Made by a program: the position numbers and the translations under genes. A stretch of 64,000 bases of DNA, taken from positions 1-64,000 of the forward strand of contig NZ_QKQV01000003.1 in assembly GCF_003233725.1 (NCBI RefSeq). The letters are read 5' to 3'. Shown here piece after piece: positions 1-7,665 of the stretch (positions are counted from its first letter, which is position 1; every line of letters begins with the position of its first letter). Under the pieces are notes generated by a model. It ran no database searches. It was not told the DNA's origin and worked only from the letters and a program-made list of their open reading frames with translations. The DNA comes from Mesonia sp. K7. Its GTDB lineage: Bacteria; Bacteroidota; Bacteroidia; Flavobacteriales; Flavobacteriaceae.

Positions 1-54
1 AAATGCTTCGGAAAACTTACGTTGTTTCTTGATTAATTTTAAATTAGCTTTCAT
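1..54 (-). CDS. Start of an unidentified protein, cut by the window edge
   Basis: An ATG at 54-52 on the minus strand opens 18 codons that run off the left edge and begin MKANLKLIKKQRKFSEAF, a basic amphipathic stretch. It lies 18 nt past the stop of the truncated sensor gene and in the same frame, so it could be a separate downstream gene or the continuation of that reading frame past its TGA. Too little is visible to name a family. Confidence 0.3.
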   Translation of the reverse strand, partial: MKANLKLIKKQRKFSEAF

Positions 55-72
55 ATAAATTGACTTTAGTGG

Positions 73-435
73 TCAACCTATATCAGGGACGTACAAAACC
101 ACACCTTTCTCTACTAACTGCACACTATTAATCGCGACACTGGAGCTTAGAATTTTTTGTGCTACTTCTTCAAAGTTAACAGGATTTCCTTCATCATTTA
201 TGGTAAGCGCTAAGGTAAGTGCGGCTACATAACTATTTTTTAGCGCGTAATCTACATTTTGTTTGATCGAAGTAATCGTATTTTTTTCTCTTCGCTTTTC
301 TTCCTCTAAGCTTAAATTATAATCTTGGTATAGTATAAATGAAAACAATACCACTACTCCAATAAAAACCAAAAGACCAATTAATTTTGTTCTTTTATAG
401 AAACCAGATAGTATATGATTGATTTTTCTTTCCAT
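73..435 (-). pseudogene. Truncated membrane sensor protein (N-terminal CHASE-like fragment)
   Basis: The 120-residue product has a basic N-terminus, one membrane segment (about residues 17-35) and a short extracytoplasmic part with the pattern seen at the start of CHASE-type sensors in flavobacterial histidine kinases and cyclases (INSVQLVEKGVVLYV near the end). In those families this strand normally leads into the rest of the sensor and a cytoplasmic output domain. Here a TGA follows PDIG, so no output domain is present. The frame stays open beyond the TGA to the window edge. I read it as a truncated, probably non-functional sensor. A genuine small membrane protein is less likely. Confidence 0.55.
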
Positions 436-527
436 TTATACTTCTAAAGTTAAATCAAAATATATTATTCTAAATGATTTACTGATGATTTCTTAAAAAA
501 GAACTTTTCATTTTATTTAAATATCGC

Positions 528-559
528 TTGCTAAAAAAATTAGAATGTCAGTATATTTA
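528..559 (+). promoter_or_regulatory. Putative punA promoter
   Basis: TTG at 528-530, a 21-nt spacer, then TATATTTA at 552-559, a one-mismatch version of the Bacteroidota -7 box TAnnTTTG. The implied start of transcription lies just before the ATG at 577, which supports that codon over the TTG at 571. Confidence 0.5.
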
Positions 560-576
560 GACTAAAAAATTTGAAC

Positions 577-1386
577 ATGCTTCACGTCAAACAAACTACC
601 AAATACCTTCAAGAAAAAGGCTTTAAAGACCCAGAAATAGGAATTGTTTTAGGAACCGGGCTCGGAAAACTTATCGAAGAAGTAGAGGTTATCGAAGAAG
701 TAAGTTATAACCACATTCCACACTTTCCTACTGCAACTGTAGAATTCCATAAAGGAAAGCTTATTTACGGAAATCTCATGGGCAAAAAAGTAATCATTAT
801 GCAAGGTAGATTTCATTATTATGAAGGTTATAGCTTGCAAGATGTGACCTTCCCTATTCGTATTATGCATCGTTTAGGTATCAAAAAACTACTTATTTCT
901 AATGCTTCTGGAGCGATTAACCTCAACTATAAGAAAGGAGAACTCATGCTCATCGACGACCACATCAATTTACAAGGGGATTCTCCGTTGGCGTTTTTGG
1001 GTGTTTCGCAATTTGGCGAACGCTTTGTAGATATGAGTTGTCCTTATGATAAGGATATGAGTAAAAAATTAGTAGAAATAGCTCAAGGCGAAAACATTAG
1101 TTTACACAAAGGTGTTTACGTAGCTGTTGTTGGCCCACAATTAGAAACTCGAGCAGAATACCGTTATTTAAAACTTATTGGCGGTGATGCTGTTGGTATG
1201 AGCACCGTTCCTGAAGTGATTGTTGCCAACCATCTTGGTTTGCCTGTGGTTGCCGTTTCGGTGTTAACCGATGAATGTGACCCCGACAATCTAAAGCCTG
1301 TCGACATCAACGATATTATGAAAATGGCTGCGAAAGCAGAACCCAATATGATTAAGCTTTTTATAGGTTTAATCGCTACTTTCTAA
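577..1386 (+). CDS. punA: Purine nucleoside phosphorylase (PNP I type)
   Basis: This trimeric-type purine nucleoside phosphorylase cleaves inosine or guanosine with phosphate to give the free base and ribose 1-phosphate in cytoplasmic purine salvage. The 269 residues match the family's usual length. Visible motifs are the phosphate-binding loop GTGLG (26-30), GRFHYYEG (77-84), the block LLISNASGAIN, and the base-site stretch MSTVPEVIVANHLG. I start it at the ATG at 577; a TTG two codons upstream is possible but lies closer to the promoter. It is a single-gene unit with its own promoter and an intrinsic terminator directly after it. Confidence 0.93.
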   Translation: MLHVKQTTKYLQEKGFKDPEIGIVLGTGLGKLIEEVEVIEEVSYNHIPHFPTATVEFHKGKLIYGNLMGKKVIIMQGRFHYYEGYSLQDVTFPIRIMHRLGIKKLLISNASGAINLNYKKGELMLIDDHINLQGDSPLAFLGVSQFGERFVDMSCPYDKDMSKKLVEIAQGENISLHKGVYVAVVGPQLETRAEYRYLKLIGGDAVGMSTVPEVIVANHLGLPVVAVSVLTDECDPDNLKPVDINDIMKMAAKAEPNMIKLFIGLIATF

Positions 1387-1390
1387 AACA

Positions 1391-1418
1391 AAAAAGCACC
1401 TTCAATAGGTGCTTTTTT
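1391..1418 (+). terminator. Intrinsic terminator of punA, facing greA
   Basis: The inverted repeat AAAAAGCACCT / AGGTGCTTTTTT with a TCAAT loop starts 4 nt after the punA stop. A-runs and T-runs on both sides suit termination from either strand, so it can also serve convergent greA, which ends at 1438. Confidence 0.85.
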
Positions 1419-1437
1419 AGTCTTTTATAGTAAAAAA

Positions 1438-1911
1438 CTACCTGCTGATTTCTAAAATTTCAAAAGTGATTTTCCCGTTGGGTACTTCAATTTCGGCTTT
1501 TTCACCTACCTGTTTTCCTAACAAACCTTTTCCGATAGGAGAATCTACCGAAATTTTACCTGACTTTAAATCGGCTTCGCTTTGAGCGACCAATTTATAG
1601 GTCACTTCCATTTTATTCGCAAGGTTTTTTATTTTTACTGTACTGTGTATCAAAGCTTTGGTTGTATCTAATTGTGACTCATCTATTACTCTGGCGTTGG
1701 CAACTACTTCTTCCAGTTTCGAAATTTTCATCTCCAATAAACCTTGTGCTTCTTTTGCCGCATCATATTCGGCATTTTCACTCAAATCTCCTTTATCTCT
1801 AGCTTCTGCAATCGCTTGTGAAGCCTTTGGTCGCTCGACATCACGCAAGTGATCGAGCTCGTCTTTCAACTTTTTTAATCCTTCTGCGGTATAATAAGAT
1901 ACTTTACTCAT
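1438..1911 (-). CDS. greA: Transcription elongation factor GreA
   Basis: GreA rescues backtracked RNA polymerase by stimulating cleavage of the nascent RNA 3' end. The 157-residue protein has the two expected domains: an N-terminal antiparallel coiled coil (about 1-75) with the acidic tip in DKGDLSENAEYDAAKEAQ, and a C-terminal FKBP-like domain (about 80-157) with SPIGKGLLGKQVGE. I start it at the ATG at 1911 (MSKVSYYT); the frame extends 12 codons further but into the promoter and leader. It is monocistronic and convergent with punA. Its leader carries a strong inverted repeat, listed separately. Confidence 0.95.
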   Translation of the reverse strand: MSKVSYYTAEGLKKLKDELDHLRDVERPKASQAIAEARDKGDLSENAEYDAAKEAQGLLEMKISKLEEVVANARVIDESQLDTTKALIHSTVKIKNLANKMEVTYKLVAQSEADLKSGKISVDSPIGKGLLGKQVGEKAEIEVPNGKITFEILEISR

Positions 1912-1934
1912 AACATCATCGTTTATAATAACAA

Positions 1935-1976
1935 AAGAATCCCACAAAACTGGGATTCTTGATTACAACAAATATA
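1935..1976 (-). promoter_or_regulatory. greA promoter and 5'-leader stem-loop
   Basis: On the minus strand, TATATTTG (1976-1969) matches the Bacteroidota -7 box. About nine bases further is a perfect 10-bp stem, AAGAATCCCA / TGGGATTCTT (1960-1935), with a 6-nt loop, followed by a short T-rich run. The hairpin therefore forms almost at the 5' end of the transcript. It could be a stabilising 5' hairpin, an attenuator or an operator. Confidence 0.6.
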
Positions 1977-2028
1977 ATAAATTTTAAATTGCATCGCAAT
2001 TATTATTATTTTGCATAAAAATTTTCAG

Positions 2029-2466
2029 ATGAAAAAGCTTATTTTTTTCTTTTCCTTACTAGGAATTTTGACCGCCTGTAGCAACGACGATAACGTAAAC
2101 CAAAATCCTAATTTGTTAGATGTAAACGTCAACTATTTTGTGGATATGAATTTACCGCAGTTCAATGCGCTTAACTTTCCTTCTAACCCTGTTTATATAG
2201 GTAATCAAGGAAACGGAGGAATCTATGTGATGAATACGGGACCCAATCAGTTTGTCGCTTGGGATGCTGCAGATCCCAATCACCCTTTTACCAACGAATG
2301 CCCGACTATGGAACTCGATGGCATACAAGTAACTTGTGCATGTGAGGGAAACACTTACGAGCTTTTTACAGGTAATTTTATGGAAAGTGAAAACGAATTG
2401 CAATATACGCTTTGGGCTTATCGCGTTACGGTAAACGGTAACAATACATTGCAAATAACTAATTAA
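2029..2466 (+). CDS. Lipoprotein with a degenerate Rieske-like domain
   Basis: The 145-residue protein starts with a lipoprotein signal ending in LTAC (Cys17), followed by SNDD, so it should be lipidated and exported. The C-terminal half has the spacing of a Rieske fold (NECPT, then TCACEGNTYELF, then a closing strand with VTVNGNNTLQITN). The two ligand pairs, normally C-x-H and C-x-x-H, read C-P-T and C-A-C-E, so both histidines are missing and a normal 2Fe-2S Rieske cluster is unlikely. I start it at the ATG at 2029; a TTG at 2011 overlaps the presumed promoter. It is divergent from greA and has its own terminator. Its function is unknown. Confidence 0.6.
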   Translation: MKKLIFFFSLLGILTACSNDDNVNQNPNLLDVNVNYFVDMNLPQFNALNFPSNPVYIGNQGNGGIYVMNTGPNQFVAWDAADPNHPFTNECPTMELDGIQVTCACEGNTYELFTGNFMESENELQYTLWAYRVTVNGNNTLQITN

Positions 2467-2493
2467 AAAAGAGGCTCGCTTGAACCTCTTTTT
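2465..2493. terminator. Bidirectional terminator between convergent genes
   Basis: The stem AAAAAGAGG / CCTCTTTTT with a 10-nt loop begins at the lipoprotein stop codon and lies 22 nt past the end of the TonB receptor gene on the other strand. A- and T-runs flank both sides. Confidence 0.8.
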
Positions 2494-2514
2494 AATATAA
2501 GTTTTACATATAGC

Positions 2515-4911
2515 TTAAAACTTTAAGGTTACCCCCAGCAAAAAGTTTCTCGTGGCTTGTGGGTAATAACCTGTTCCTTCTATTGTTGTGACTGTTCCTG
2601 GATTGGTAAAGTCATCATCATAACTAAAATAATAACCGTTACTTACATATTCTTCACTAAAAATATTATTCACCAGGCCTGTAAAAACGATTTCACTGAA
2701 AAGTTGGGAAGTTTTTAAGGTATACTGTACATTAAAATCGTTAACGAAATAAGCATCTAATTTTGAAGTTTCAGATTCAATATTACTCATGTATTGTTCC
2801 CCTACATATTTACTCAATAGGTTAAGGCTTAAATTTTCTAAGGGCTTGTAGGTAAAAATATTTCCTGCGACAACACTTGGTGAAAAAGAAATATCGGTAT
2901 CGCCAAAGTTTTGCAGTTCACCATTAAAATTAGATTTAAAATCCCTGTTTTTGTTTTGGCTTAAAGCTATATTAGGTCTTACCGTAAATTTCTCCGAAAT
3001 GTTATAAACCGCATCTATTTCCAATCCTAAACGATAGCTATTTCCACTGTTTTTTCTAATTTGGGCACCTTCCTCATCGATCTCTCCAGTAAGCACCAAT
3101 TGGTTTTCGTAGTTCATATAATAAAGGTTGGTGTTTAACTGAAATTTTTCCTTTTTCAGACGATACCCCAATTCATAATCTAGGAGTTGCTCTTCAGAAG
3201 GGGCTTCTTCTCCATTTTCAAAAGCATCTTCATAATCAGACCTGCTTGGTTCGCGATGAGCTACAGCTACAGAAGCGTATAACTGATTTTGGTTATTGAT
3301 TTGATAAGTTAAACCTCCTTTGGGGTTAAAGAAAGTAAAACTATCGTCGATAGGGAAATTTGACACCTCCTGTGTAGGACCTTCAGCTTCATAATTGATC
3401 GTTCTAATTTGTAAATCACCAAACGCCATGAGCTTTTCAGAAATAGCAAACGTAGCTTTTCCGTAAAGATTAAAATCAGTTTTTTTGGCATTGTTAAAAT
3501 AATAAGGTTCGTACGGTTCGTTATTTTGAGCAAACCTTGTGTAAATCACATCACCAAAGTGATCGCCATCATATTTGTTCCAGCCACCACCAAAAACAGC
3601 GTCTAATTTATCGTTTTTGTAGTTAACACTAAAAACGGTTCCGTAAAAATGATTGTCTAACCAACTTCTATTCACAAGGTCTGAAGTGGTTACTTCTTCT
3701 CCGTTTGCGGTGAAATTTTGCATTCCGTATTCTTCTAAAGTAGCATCTTCCTGAAACTCTTCGTAATAACCTCTTCCTCGTGTATAATGAAAAGCCAAAT
3801 TGGTGGACCAGTTATTATCTAATCTCTGGTTCCATAGCAATTGGTAATGGTCTTGTTGGTAATTGTCAGTTTGGTTGTCATAAAAAAGTTCATTCCCTGC
3901 TTCATCGGTGTAAACTCCAGCTGGATTATAGGTTCTATCTTCTTCTAATTGATCACCATCTATACCATACCAAGCTTGATACGTGCGTTCTTTCCCGCTA
4001 AACATAATCGCTTTAATCAAAGTATTATCGGCAATATAATTACCTTGTACGAAATACGATTTTAAATCGGATTCTGCGCGGTCGATATAACCATCACTTT
4101 TGATAAGCGAACCTCGACCCGAAAACTCAAAATGATTATTGATCAATCCTGTACTGAATTTTGCCGTGTGTTTCCTAGTGTTATACGAACCAAAAGAGTT
4201 GGCAATTTCAGCGGAAGCTTCTTTTTGGTATTCATCGGTCTGAATGTTTAAACTCGCACCAAAAGCTCCTGCTCCGTTGGTAGAAGTTCCCACACCACGT
4301 TGCAACTGAATGTTTTCTACCGAAGAGGCAAAATCTCCCAAATTTACCCAAAAACTACCTTGGCTTTCAGAGTCATTATACGGAATACCGTTAATGGTCA
4401 CGTTGGTTCTCGTCGCATCGCTTCCGCGAACACGAATGCCAGTATAACCAACGCCGTTTCCGGCATCGGTTGTGGTCACTACCGAAGGCAAATAATTCAT
4501 CAAAACGGGAATATCCTGCCCGAGGTTTCGCTCTTCTATTTCTTCTTTGGTAAGATTACTGTAAGTAATAGGCGAATCGGCATCTACCTTGATCGATGAC
4601 AAAAAGACTTCACCCAATTGCTCTTGAACATTTGATAAATCAACCATCAAATATACATCCTCAAATGCTTCTACGCTTACTGTTTTGGCATTTCCGTAGG
4701 TAAATTTAAGGTTGTAATTTCCTGGAAGAACATCCAGTTTAAAATTTCCATCAAGATCGGTAATCGTACCTTGATTGGTTTCTAGAACTTCTACCGAAAC
4801 ATTCGGTAACTTTTTTCCGTCTTGAATAACTGTTCCGGAAATCGTGATTTTGTCTTGTGCAAAGACGAGTGTCGTCAAGAAAAGCGACACCACAAATAAT
4901 ACGTTTTTCAT
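2515..4911 (-). CDS. TonB-dependent outer-membrane receptor under a TPP riboswitch (probable thiamine receptor)
   Basis: The 798-residue receptor has a signal peptide (1-18, ending VFAQ), a carboxypeptidase-like regulatory domain (about 22-95; TISGTVIQDGKKLPNVSV, then ITDLDGNFKLDVLPG), a plug domain (about 110-230; VRVRGSDATRTNVTINGIP) and a long beta-barrel ending in a terminal aromatic residue (GVTLKF). It should carry a substrate across the outer membrane using TonB energy. The sequence alone does not name the substrate. The TPP riboswitch and terminator directly upstream, and the YkoF-like and PnuC-type genes of the same strand nearby, point to thiamine or a thiamine precursor or phosphate. 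It is the last gene of the cluster. Confidence 0.85.
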   Translation of the reverse strand: MKNVLFVVSLFLTTLVFAQDKITISGTVIQDGKKLPNVSVEVLETNQGTITDLDGNFKLDVLPGNYNLKFTYGNAKTVSVEAFEDVYLMVDLSNVQEQLGEVFLSSIKVDADSPITYSNLTKEEIEERNLGQDIPVLMNYLPSVVTTTDAGNGVGYTGIRVRGSDATRTNVTINGIPYNDSESQGSFWVNLGDFASSVENIQLQRGVGTSTNGAGAFGASLNIQTDEYQKEASAEIANSFGSYNTRKHTAKFSTGLINNHFEFSGRGSLIKSDGYIDRAESDLKSYFVQGNYIADNTLIKAIMFSGKERTYQAWYGIDGDQLEEDRTYNPAGVYTDEAGNELFYDNQTDNYQQDHYQLLWNQRLDNNWSTNLAFHYTRGRGYYEEFQEDATLEEYGMQNFTANGEEVTTSDLVNRSWLDNHFYGTVFSVNYKNDKLDAVFGGGWNKYDGDHFGDVIYTRFAQNNEPYEPYYFNNAKKTDFNLYGKATFAISEKLMAFGDLQIRTINYEAEGPTQEVSNFPIDDSFTFFNPKGGLTYQINNQNQLYASVAVAHREPSRSDYEDAFENGEEAPSEEQLLDYELGYRLKKEKFQLNTNLYYMNYENQLVLTGEIDEEGAQIRKNSGNSYRLGLEIDAVYNISEKFTVRPNIALSQNKNRDFKSNFNGELQNFGDTDISFSPSVVAGNIFTYKPLENLSLNLLSKYVGEQYMSNIESETSKLDAYFVNDFNVQYTLKTSQLFSEIVFTGLVNNIFSEEYVSNGYYFSYDDDFTNPGTVTTIEGTGYYPQATRNFLLGVTLKF

Positions 4912-4969
4912 TCGTAAAAAAATTTATACGAAATAAAAGGGGCGATTATTCTTTGGTTAAAAATTAAAT

Positions 4970-4999
4970 AAAAAAATCCTGTAGCATTTTGCATACAGG
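4970..4999 (-). terminator. Expression-platform terminator of the TPP riboswitch
   Basis: Minus-strand stem CCTGTA / TACAGG, extended by TGC / GC pairing around an AAAA-rich loop, followed by ATTTTTTTAT. It lies between the aptamer and the receptor ATG, where a riboswitch would cause premature termination when TPP is bound. Confidence 0.8.
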
Positions 5000-5024
5000 A
5001 GTACATACACACAAACCTATAGTT

Positions 5025-5143
5025 TGCATCATCCCTTGGCAGCATTACCCGCCCAGGTTCTTTGGGTATGATCTCAGCTTTTTTTAGTTTAGAATTCAGA
5101 ATTCTTTATTCAAAATTCCGTACTAAAATTAGCACCCCTTTGA
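5025..5143 (-). ncRNA. TPP (THI-box) riboswitch aptamer
   Basis: Read on the minus strand, the consensus elements occur in order: AGGGGTGCT (P1/P2 side, near 5140), CTGAGA (5077-5072), ATACCC, GAACCTGGGC (near 5060-5051), GGGTAATGCTGCC (5050-5038) and AAGGGAT (near 5037). The P3 arm is long and AT-rich (near 5080-5130), the region that varies in this family. The aptamer is followed by a terminator hairpin and then the TonB receptor gene. This is a standard thiamine-off arrangement: TPP binding should reduce receptor expression. Confidence 0.93.
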
Positions 5144-5152
5144 GATTTGCGG

Positions 5153-5160
5153 CAAATGTA
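5153..5160 (-). promoter_or_regulatory. -7 box of the riboswitch promoter
   Basis: TACATTTG followed by C on the minus strand matches the Bacteroidota -7 consensus and lies about 10 nt upstream of the aptamer. The receptor therefore appears to have its own promoter besides any read-through from arfB. No clear -33 TTG is present at the usual spacing. Confidence 0.55.
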
Positions 5161-5184
5161 AAAATTAATTTTTGATTGTTTTAC

Positions 5185-5589
5185 TTAAAGAAAGTCTTTT
5201 TTACGTCGTTCTTTCTTCTCTGCTTGTACCTTTTTGTCTTTTAAGCGTTTTAGCTTCTGATTTTTACTAGGTTGTGTTTTTTTTCGTTTTTTGGTGGGTT
5301 TTAAAGCTGAAAATAACAGTTTAAAAAATAATTCGGTAACGGTTTTTTTGTTTTTATGCTGACTTCGCGAAGCATCTGAACTCAACTGTAAAACACCTTT
5401 TTTTGAAATTCTGTTTTTGAGCCTCTGTTTGATTTTTTCTTTTTCATTCTCAGAAAATTCCGCTGTTGCGGAAACATCCCAATGTAAAATCACTTTGGTC
5501 TCCACTTTATTGACGTGTTGCCCTCCTGCTCCACCACTTAAAGCTGTGGTATAGTATATCTCTTTTTCTAAAGCTTCACGAGAAAACAC
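5185..5589 (-). CDS. arfB: Peptidyl-tRNA hydrolase ArfB (alternative ribosome rescue)
   Basis: ArfB frees ribosomes stalled without a stop codon by hydrolysing the peptidyl-tRNA. The 134-residue protein carries the release-factor GGQ motif in SGGAGGQHVNKVETKV (GGQ at 22-24) and the usual lysine- and arginine-rich C-terminal tail that enters the empty mRNA channel (about 100-134). It lacks the codon-recognition domains of full release factors. It starts 5 nt after DUF4301 ends, as the last gene of the operon that begins with the PPTase, and ends just upstream of the riboswitch promoter. Confidence 0.88.
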   Translation of the reverse strand: MFSREALEKEIYYTTALSGGAGGQHVNKVETKVILHWDVSATAEFSENEKEKIKQRLKNRISKKGVLQLSSDASRSQHKNKKTVTELFFKLLFSALKPTKKRKKTQPSKNQKLKRLKDKKVQAEKKERRKKDFL

Positions 5590-5594
5590 TTTCT

Positions 5595-7094
5595 TTAATT
5601 TTTATGACTCGATTTCAGTAAATCGTTTACTGTTTTTACTGGATTGAAAGTTGTTATGGGAACTTCTACAAAAATACTGTTCCATAATTCCATAGAACCA
5701 TTCCAAAGCCCAGGAAGTTCAAGTGCTTTTAAAACTTTACCTTTTTTAAACTTTTCGGAAATGAAATATTTATCGTGATTTACATAATTGACTAAGTCGA
5801 ACTTTTTACCTTTATAATCTTTAATACTACAAACAAGGTCTACTGGATTAAAATGTGTTGCCTGCTGCGCAATCTTGGCTTGCTCTGCGTCTTCTTTATG
5901 AATTTGTGCACTTTCTATGATTTGCAGCTTCGGAATTCCGTTTTGATCTTTTACCCAAAATGGTCCGCCACCAGGCTCTCCTTCATTTTTTACCATACCA
6001 CAAACCCGAAGTGGTCGGTTTAAAAAGTCGAATGCTTCTTTTACCGAAAATGATTTATCGATATTAAAATAAGTTTGTAATACTTCTTCTGCCTTAGCGA
6101 GACCTTCTAATTCATCCTTTTCTAATAAATGAAGCGCTTCAAAAATTTCGCCTTGAGCTTTAACCAATAAACCGCCTATTAACTTTTTGTAATAAACTAA
6201 AGTTGGAAAATTATAATCGTTAGAAACATTGTCGATGTTTTTGATAAAAACAATATCTTCTTGTAATTGATTGAGATTTTTTAAAAGGGCTCCGTGGCCA
6301 CCAGGTCGAAAAACAAGGTGATTATTGGACGTTCTAAAAGGCATGTTCTCTTTATTGACAGCAATGGTATTGCTATTGGAATCTTGCACCGAGAAACTTA
6401 CTTCAAAAGTATCATCTGAAAATTTTCGCTTGGCTTTTTCTACTGCAACTTTAAATTTTTCTAAGTGATTTGGTGCTACCGTAAAATGCAGTTTAGCAAT
6501 ATTTTCAGCTGATGCATAAGCTTTTGCTTCTTCAAAATGTCTTTCTAACGGAGTAATTTCTTCACCGTCTTTTTCTTGAAAAGGAATCAGGCCTTTAGGG
6601 GATTCGCCATAATTCAGGCCATTTTCCAATAACAAGTATTTTATAAAATGATAGGCTTTTTGTTCTTCTTCCATACCTGAAAAGCCTTCCATATTTTCTT
6701 CTAAAGCCTTGATGATTCTGTCTGAAAAGGGAAAATCTTGGTAGTTTTCTATAAAAAACTTGAGTTGGTAATTTCCTTTTTTTTCTAAAAAAGAATAAAG
6801 TTTTTCAACTTTTGGGTTGAAATTCTCTAACAAATAATACAATGGGCTAAACATTCTTGTTGCACCGCCGCTTGCAGGAACAAACTTAATTTTGCTATGT
6901 GTAGAGTTGTCAAAAACAGCAAGTAGGTCTTGTTCTTCGTCGCTCGAAAAAGAAAAGATACCGTCGTTTACGGTTGCATATCTTTCTAAATTAACGCAAG
7001 TAGTTCCTTTTTTAAATTTTTCTATCTGCGAATTGATTTCTTCTAAAGATATCTTTTTATTGTTTATTTGTTGTAGGTCATCATTTGTCCACAT
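5595..7094 (-). CDS. DUF4301 family protein
   Basis: This 499-residue cytoplasmic protein belongs to DUF4301, a Bacteroidota family with no established reaction. An early block, KFVPASGGATRMF (about 70-82), resembles the nucleotide-binding loop of sugar-nucleotidyltransferases (GxGTRM), and HLVFRPGGHGALLKNL (about 263-278) also looks like part of a phosphate- or nucleotide-handling site. An NTP-transferase-like function is inference. It overlaps the end of the NadR-like gene by 14 nt and is followed closely by arfB, so it is translationally coupled within the operon. Confidence 0.8.
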   Translation of the reverse strand: MWTNDDLQQINNKKISLEEINSQIEKFKKGTTCVNLERYATVNDGIFSFSSDEEQDLLAVFDNSTHSKIKFVPASGGATRMFSPLYYLLENFNPKVEKLYSFLEKKGNYQLKFFIENYQDFPFSDRIIKALEENMEGFSGMEEEQKAYHFIKYLLLENGLNYGESPKGLIPFQEKDGEEITPLERHFEEAKAYASAENIAKLHFTVAPNHLEKFKVAVEKAKRKFSDDTFEVSFSVQDSNSNTIAVNKENMPFRTSNNHLVFRPGGHGALLKNLNQLQEDIVFIKNIDNVSNDYNFPTLVYYKKLIGGLLVKAQGEIFEALHLLEKDELEGLAKAEEVLQTYFNIDKSFSVKEAFDFLNRPLRVCGMVKNEGEPGGGPFWVKDQNGIPKLQIIESAQIHKEDAEQAKIAQQATHFNPVDLVCSIKDYKGKKFDLVNYVNHDKYFISEKFKKGKVLKALELPGLWNGSMELWNSIFVEVPITTFNPVKTVNDLLKSSHKN

Positions 7095-7665
7095 CCATTT
7101 GAGGTTTTTCTAATAATTGTTCAACTATTGTGATTGCTTTTTTTAATCGTTGTTTTTTATTGCCTTCTAAAATAACATAATTTATGTTATCTGCATCTAA
7201 AGATGCCTTAAATAATTGAAGCATTTGCTCACGCTCATTGGGTTTGTCACGCAAATCGTCTGCTTCCCAAGGCACATCTATTTGGGTGAGAAAATATAAA
7301 TCGTAGTGATGTTTTTCGACACACTCTTTCAGTGCTTTGTTTTCAAAATTTTTAAAATAAGCTTTTCCATACTCATAAGTTTGTCGCACATTGGTATCAC
7401 AAAACAACACCCGATTGGCTTTTTTTGCCAACTCATTTTCTAACTTGATTTGCCCTTTGGCGATAGGAATTAAGTCTGAGATCTCACAAATTTTCTGCTC
7501 TTCATCCCACTTTTTTTGAAGGTACGCTCTAGAGTATTCCGGAACCCATTGGGTGTGAAAATGAACTGCCAATTCGCTGGCTAAAGTCGTCTTTCCGGTA
7601 GATTCTGGTCCGAAGAGAGCTATTTTTAAGCAGTTTGCAGGTTGTTGTTCAAGAGCTTTTTCCAT
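7081..7665 (-). CDS. NadR-like P-loop kinase, possibly a vitamin or nucleoside kinase
   Basis: The 194-residue AAA_28/NadR-type ATPase has a Walker A motif GPESTGKTT (19-27) and the blocks VPEYSRAYL and FCDTNVRQTYEYG that match the ribosylnicotinamide kinase domain of NadR. It lacks NadR's adenylyltransferase domain. Such kinases often sit beside PnuC-family permeases and trap the imported vitamin by phosphorylation. Here the preceding gene is the permease, with a 40-nt overlap. Because the locus also has a YkoF-like gene and a TPP-controlled receptor, the substrate may be thiamine rather than nicotinamide riboside; this is inference. Confidence 0.7.
   Translation of the reverse strand: MEKALEQQPANCLKIALFGPESTGKTTLASELAVHFHTQWVPEYSRAYLQKKWDEEQKICEISDLIPIAKGQIKLENELAKKANRVLFCDTNVRQTYEYGKAYFKNFENKALKECVEKHHYDLYFLTQIDVPWEADDLRDKPNEREQMLQLFKASLDADNINYVILEGNKKQRLKKAITIVEQLLEKPQMDVDK

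Noticed and set aside
3309-3533. Open frame antisense or out of frame within the TonB receptor gene
   Set aside because: It is a frame shadow of the receptor coding sequence, with no promoter or family resemblance.
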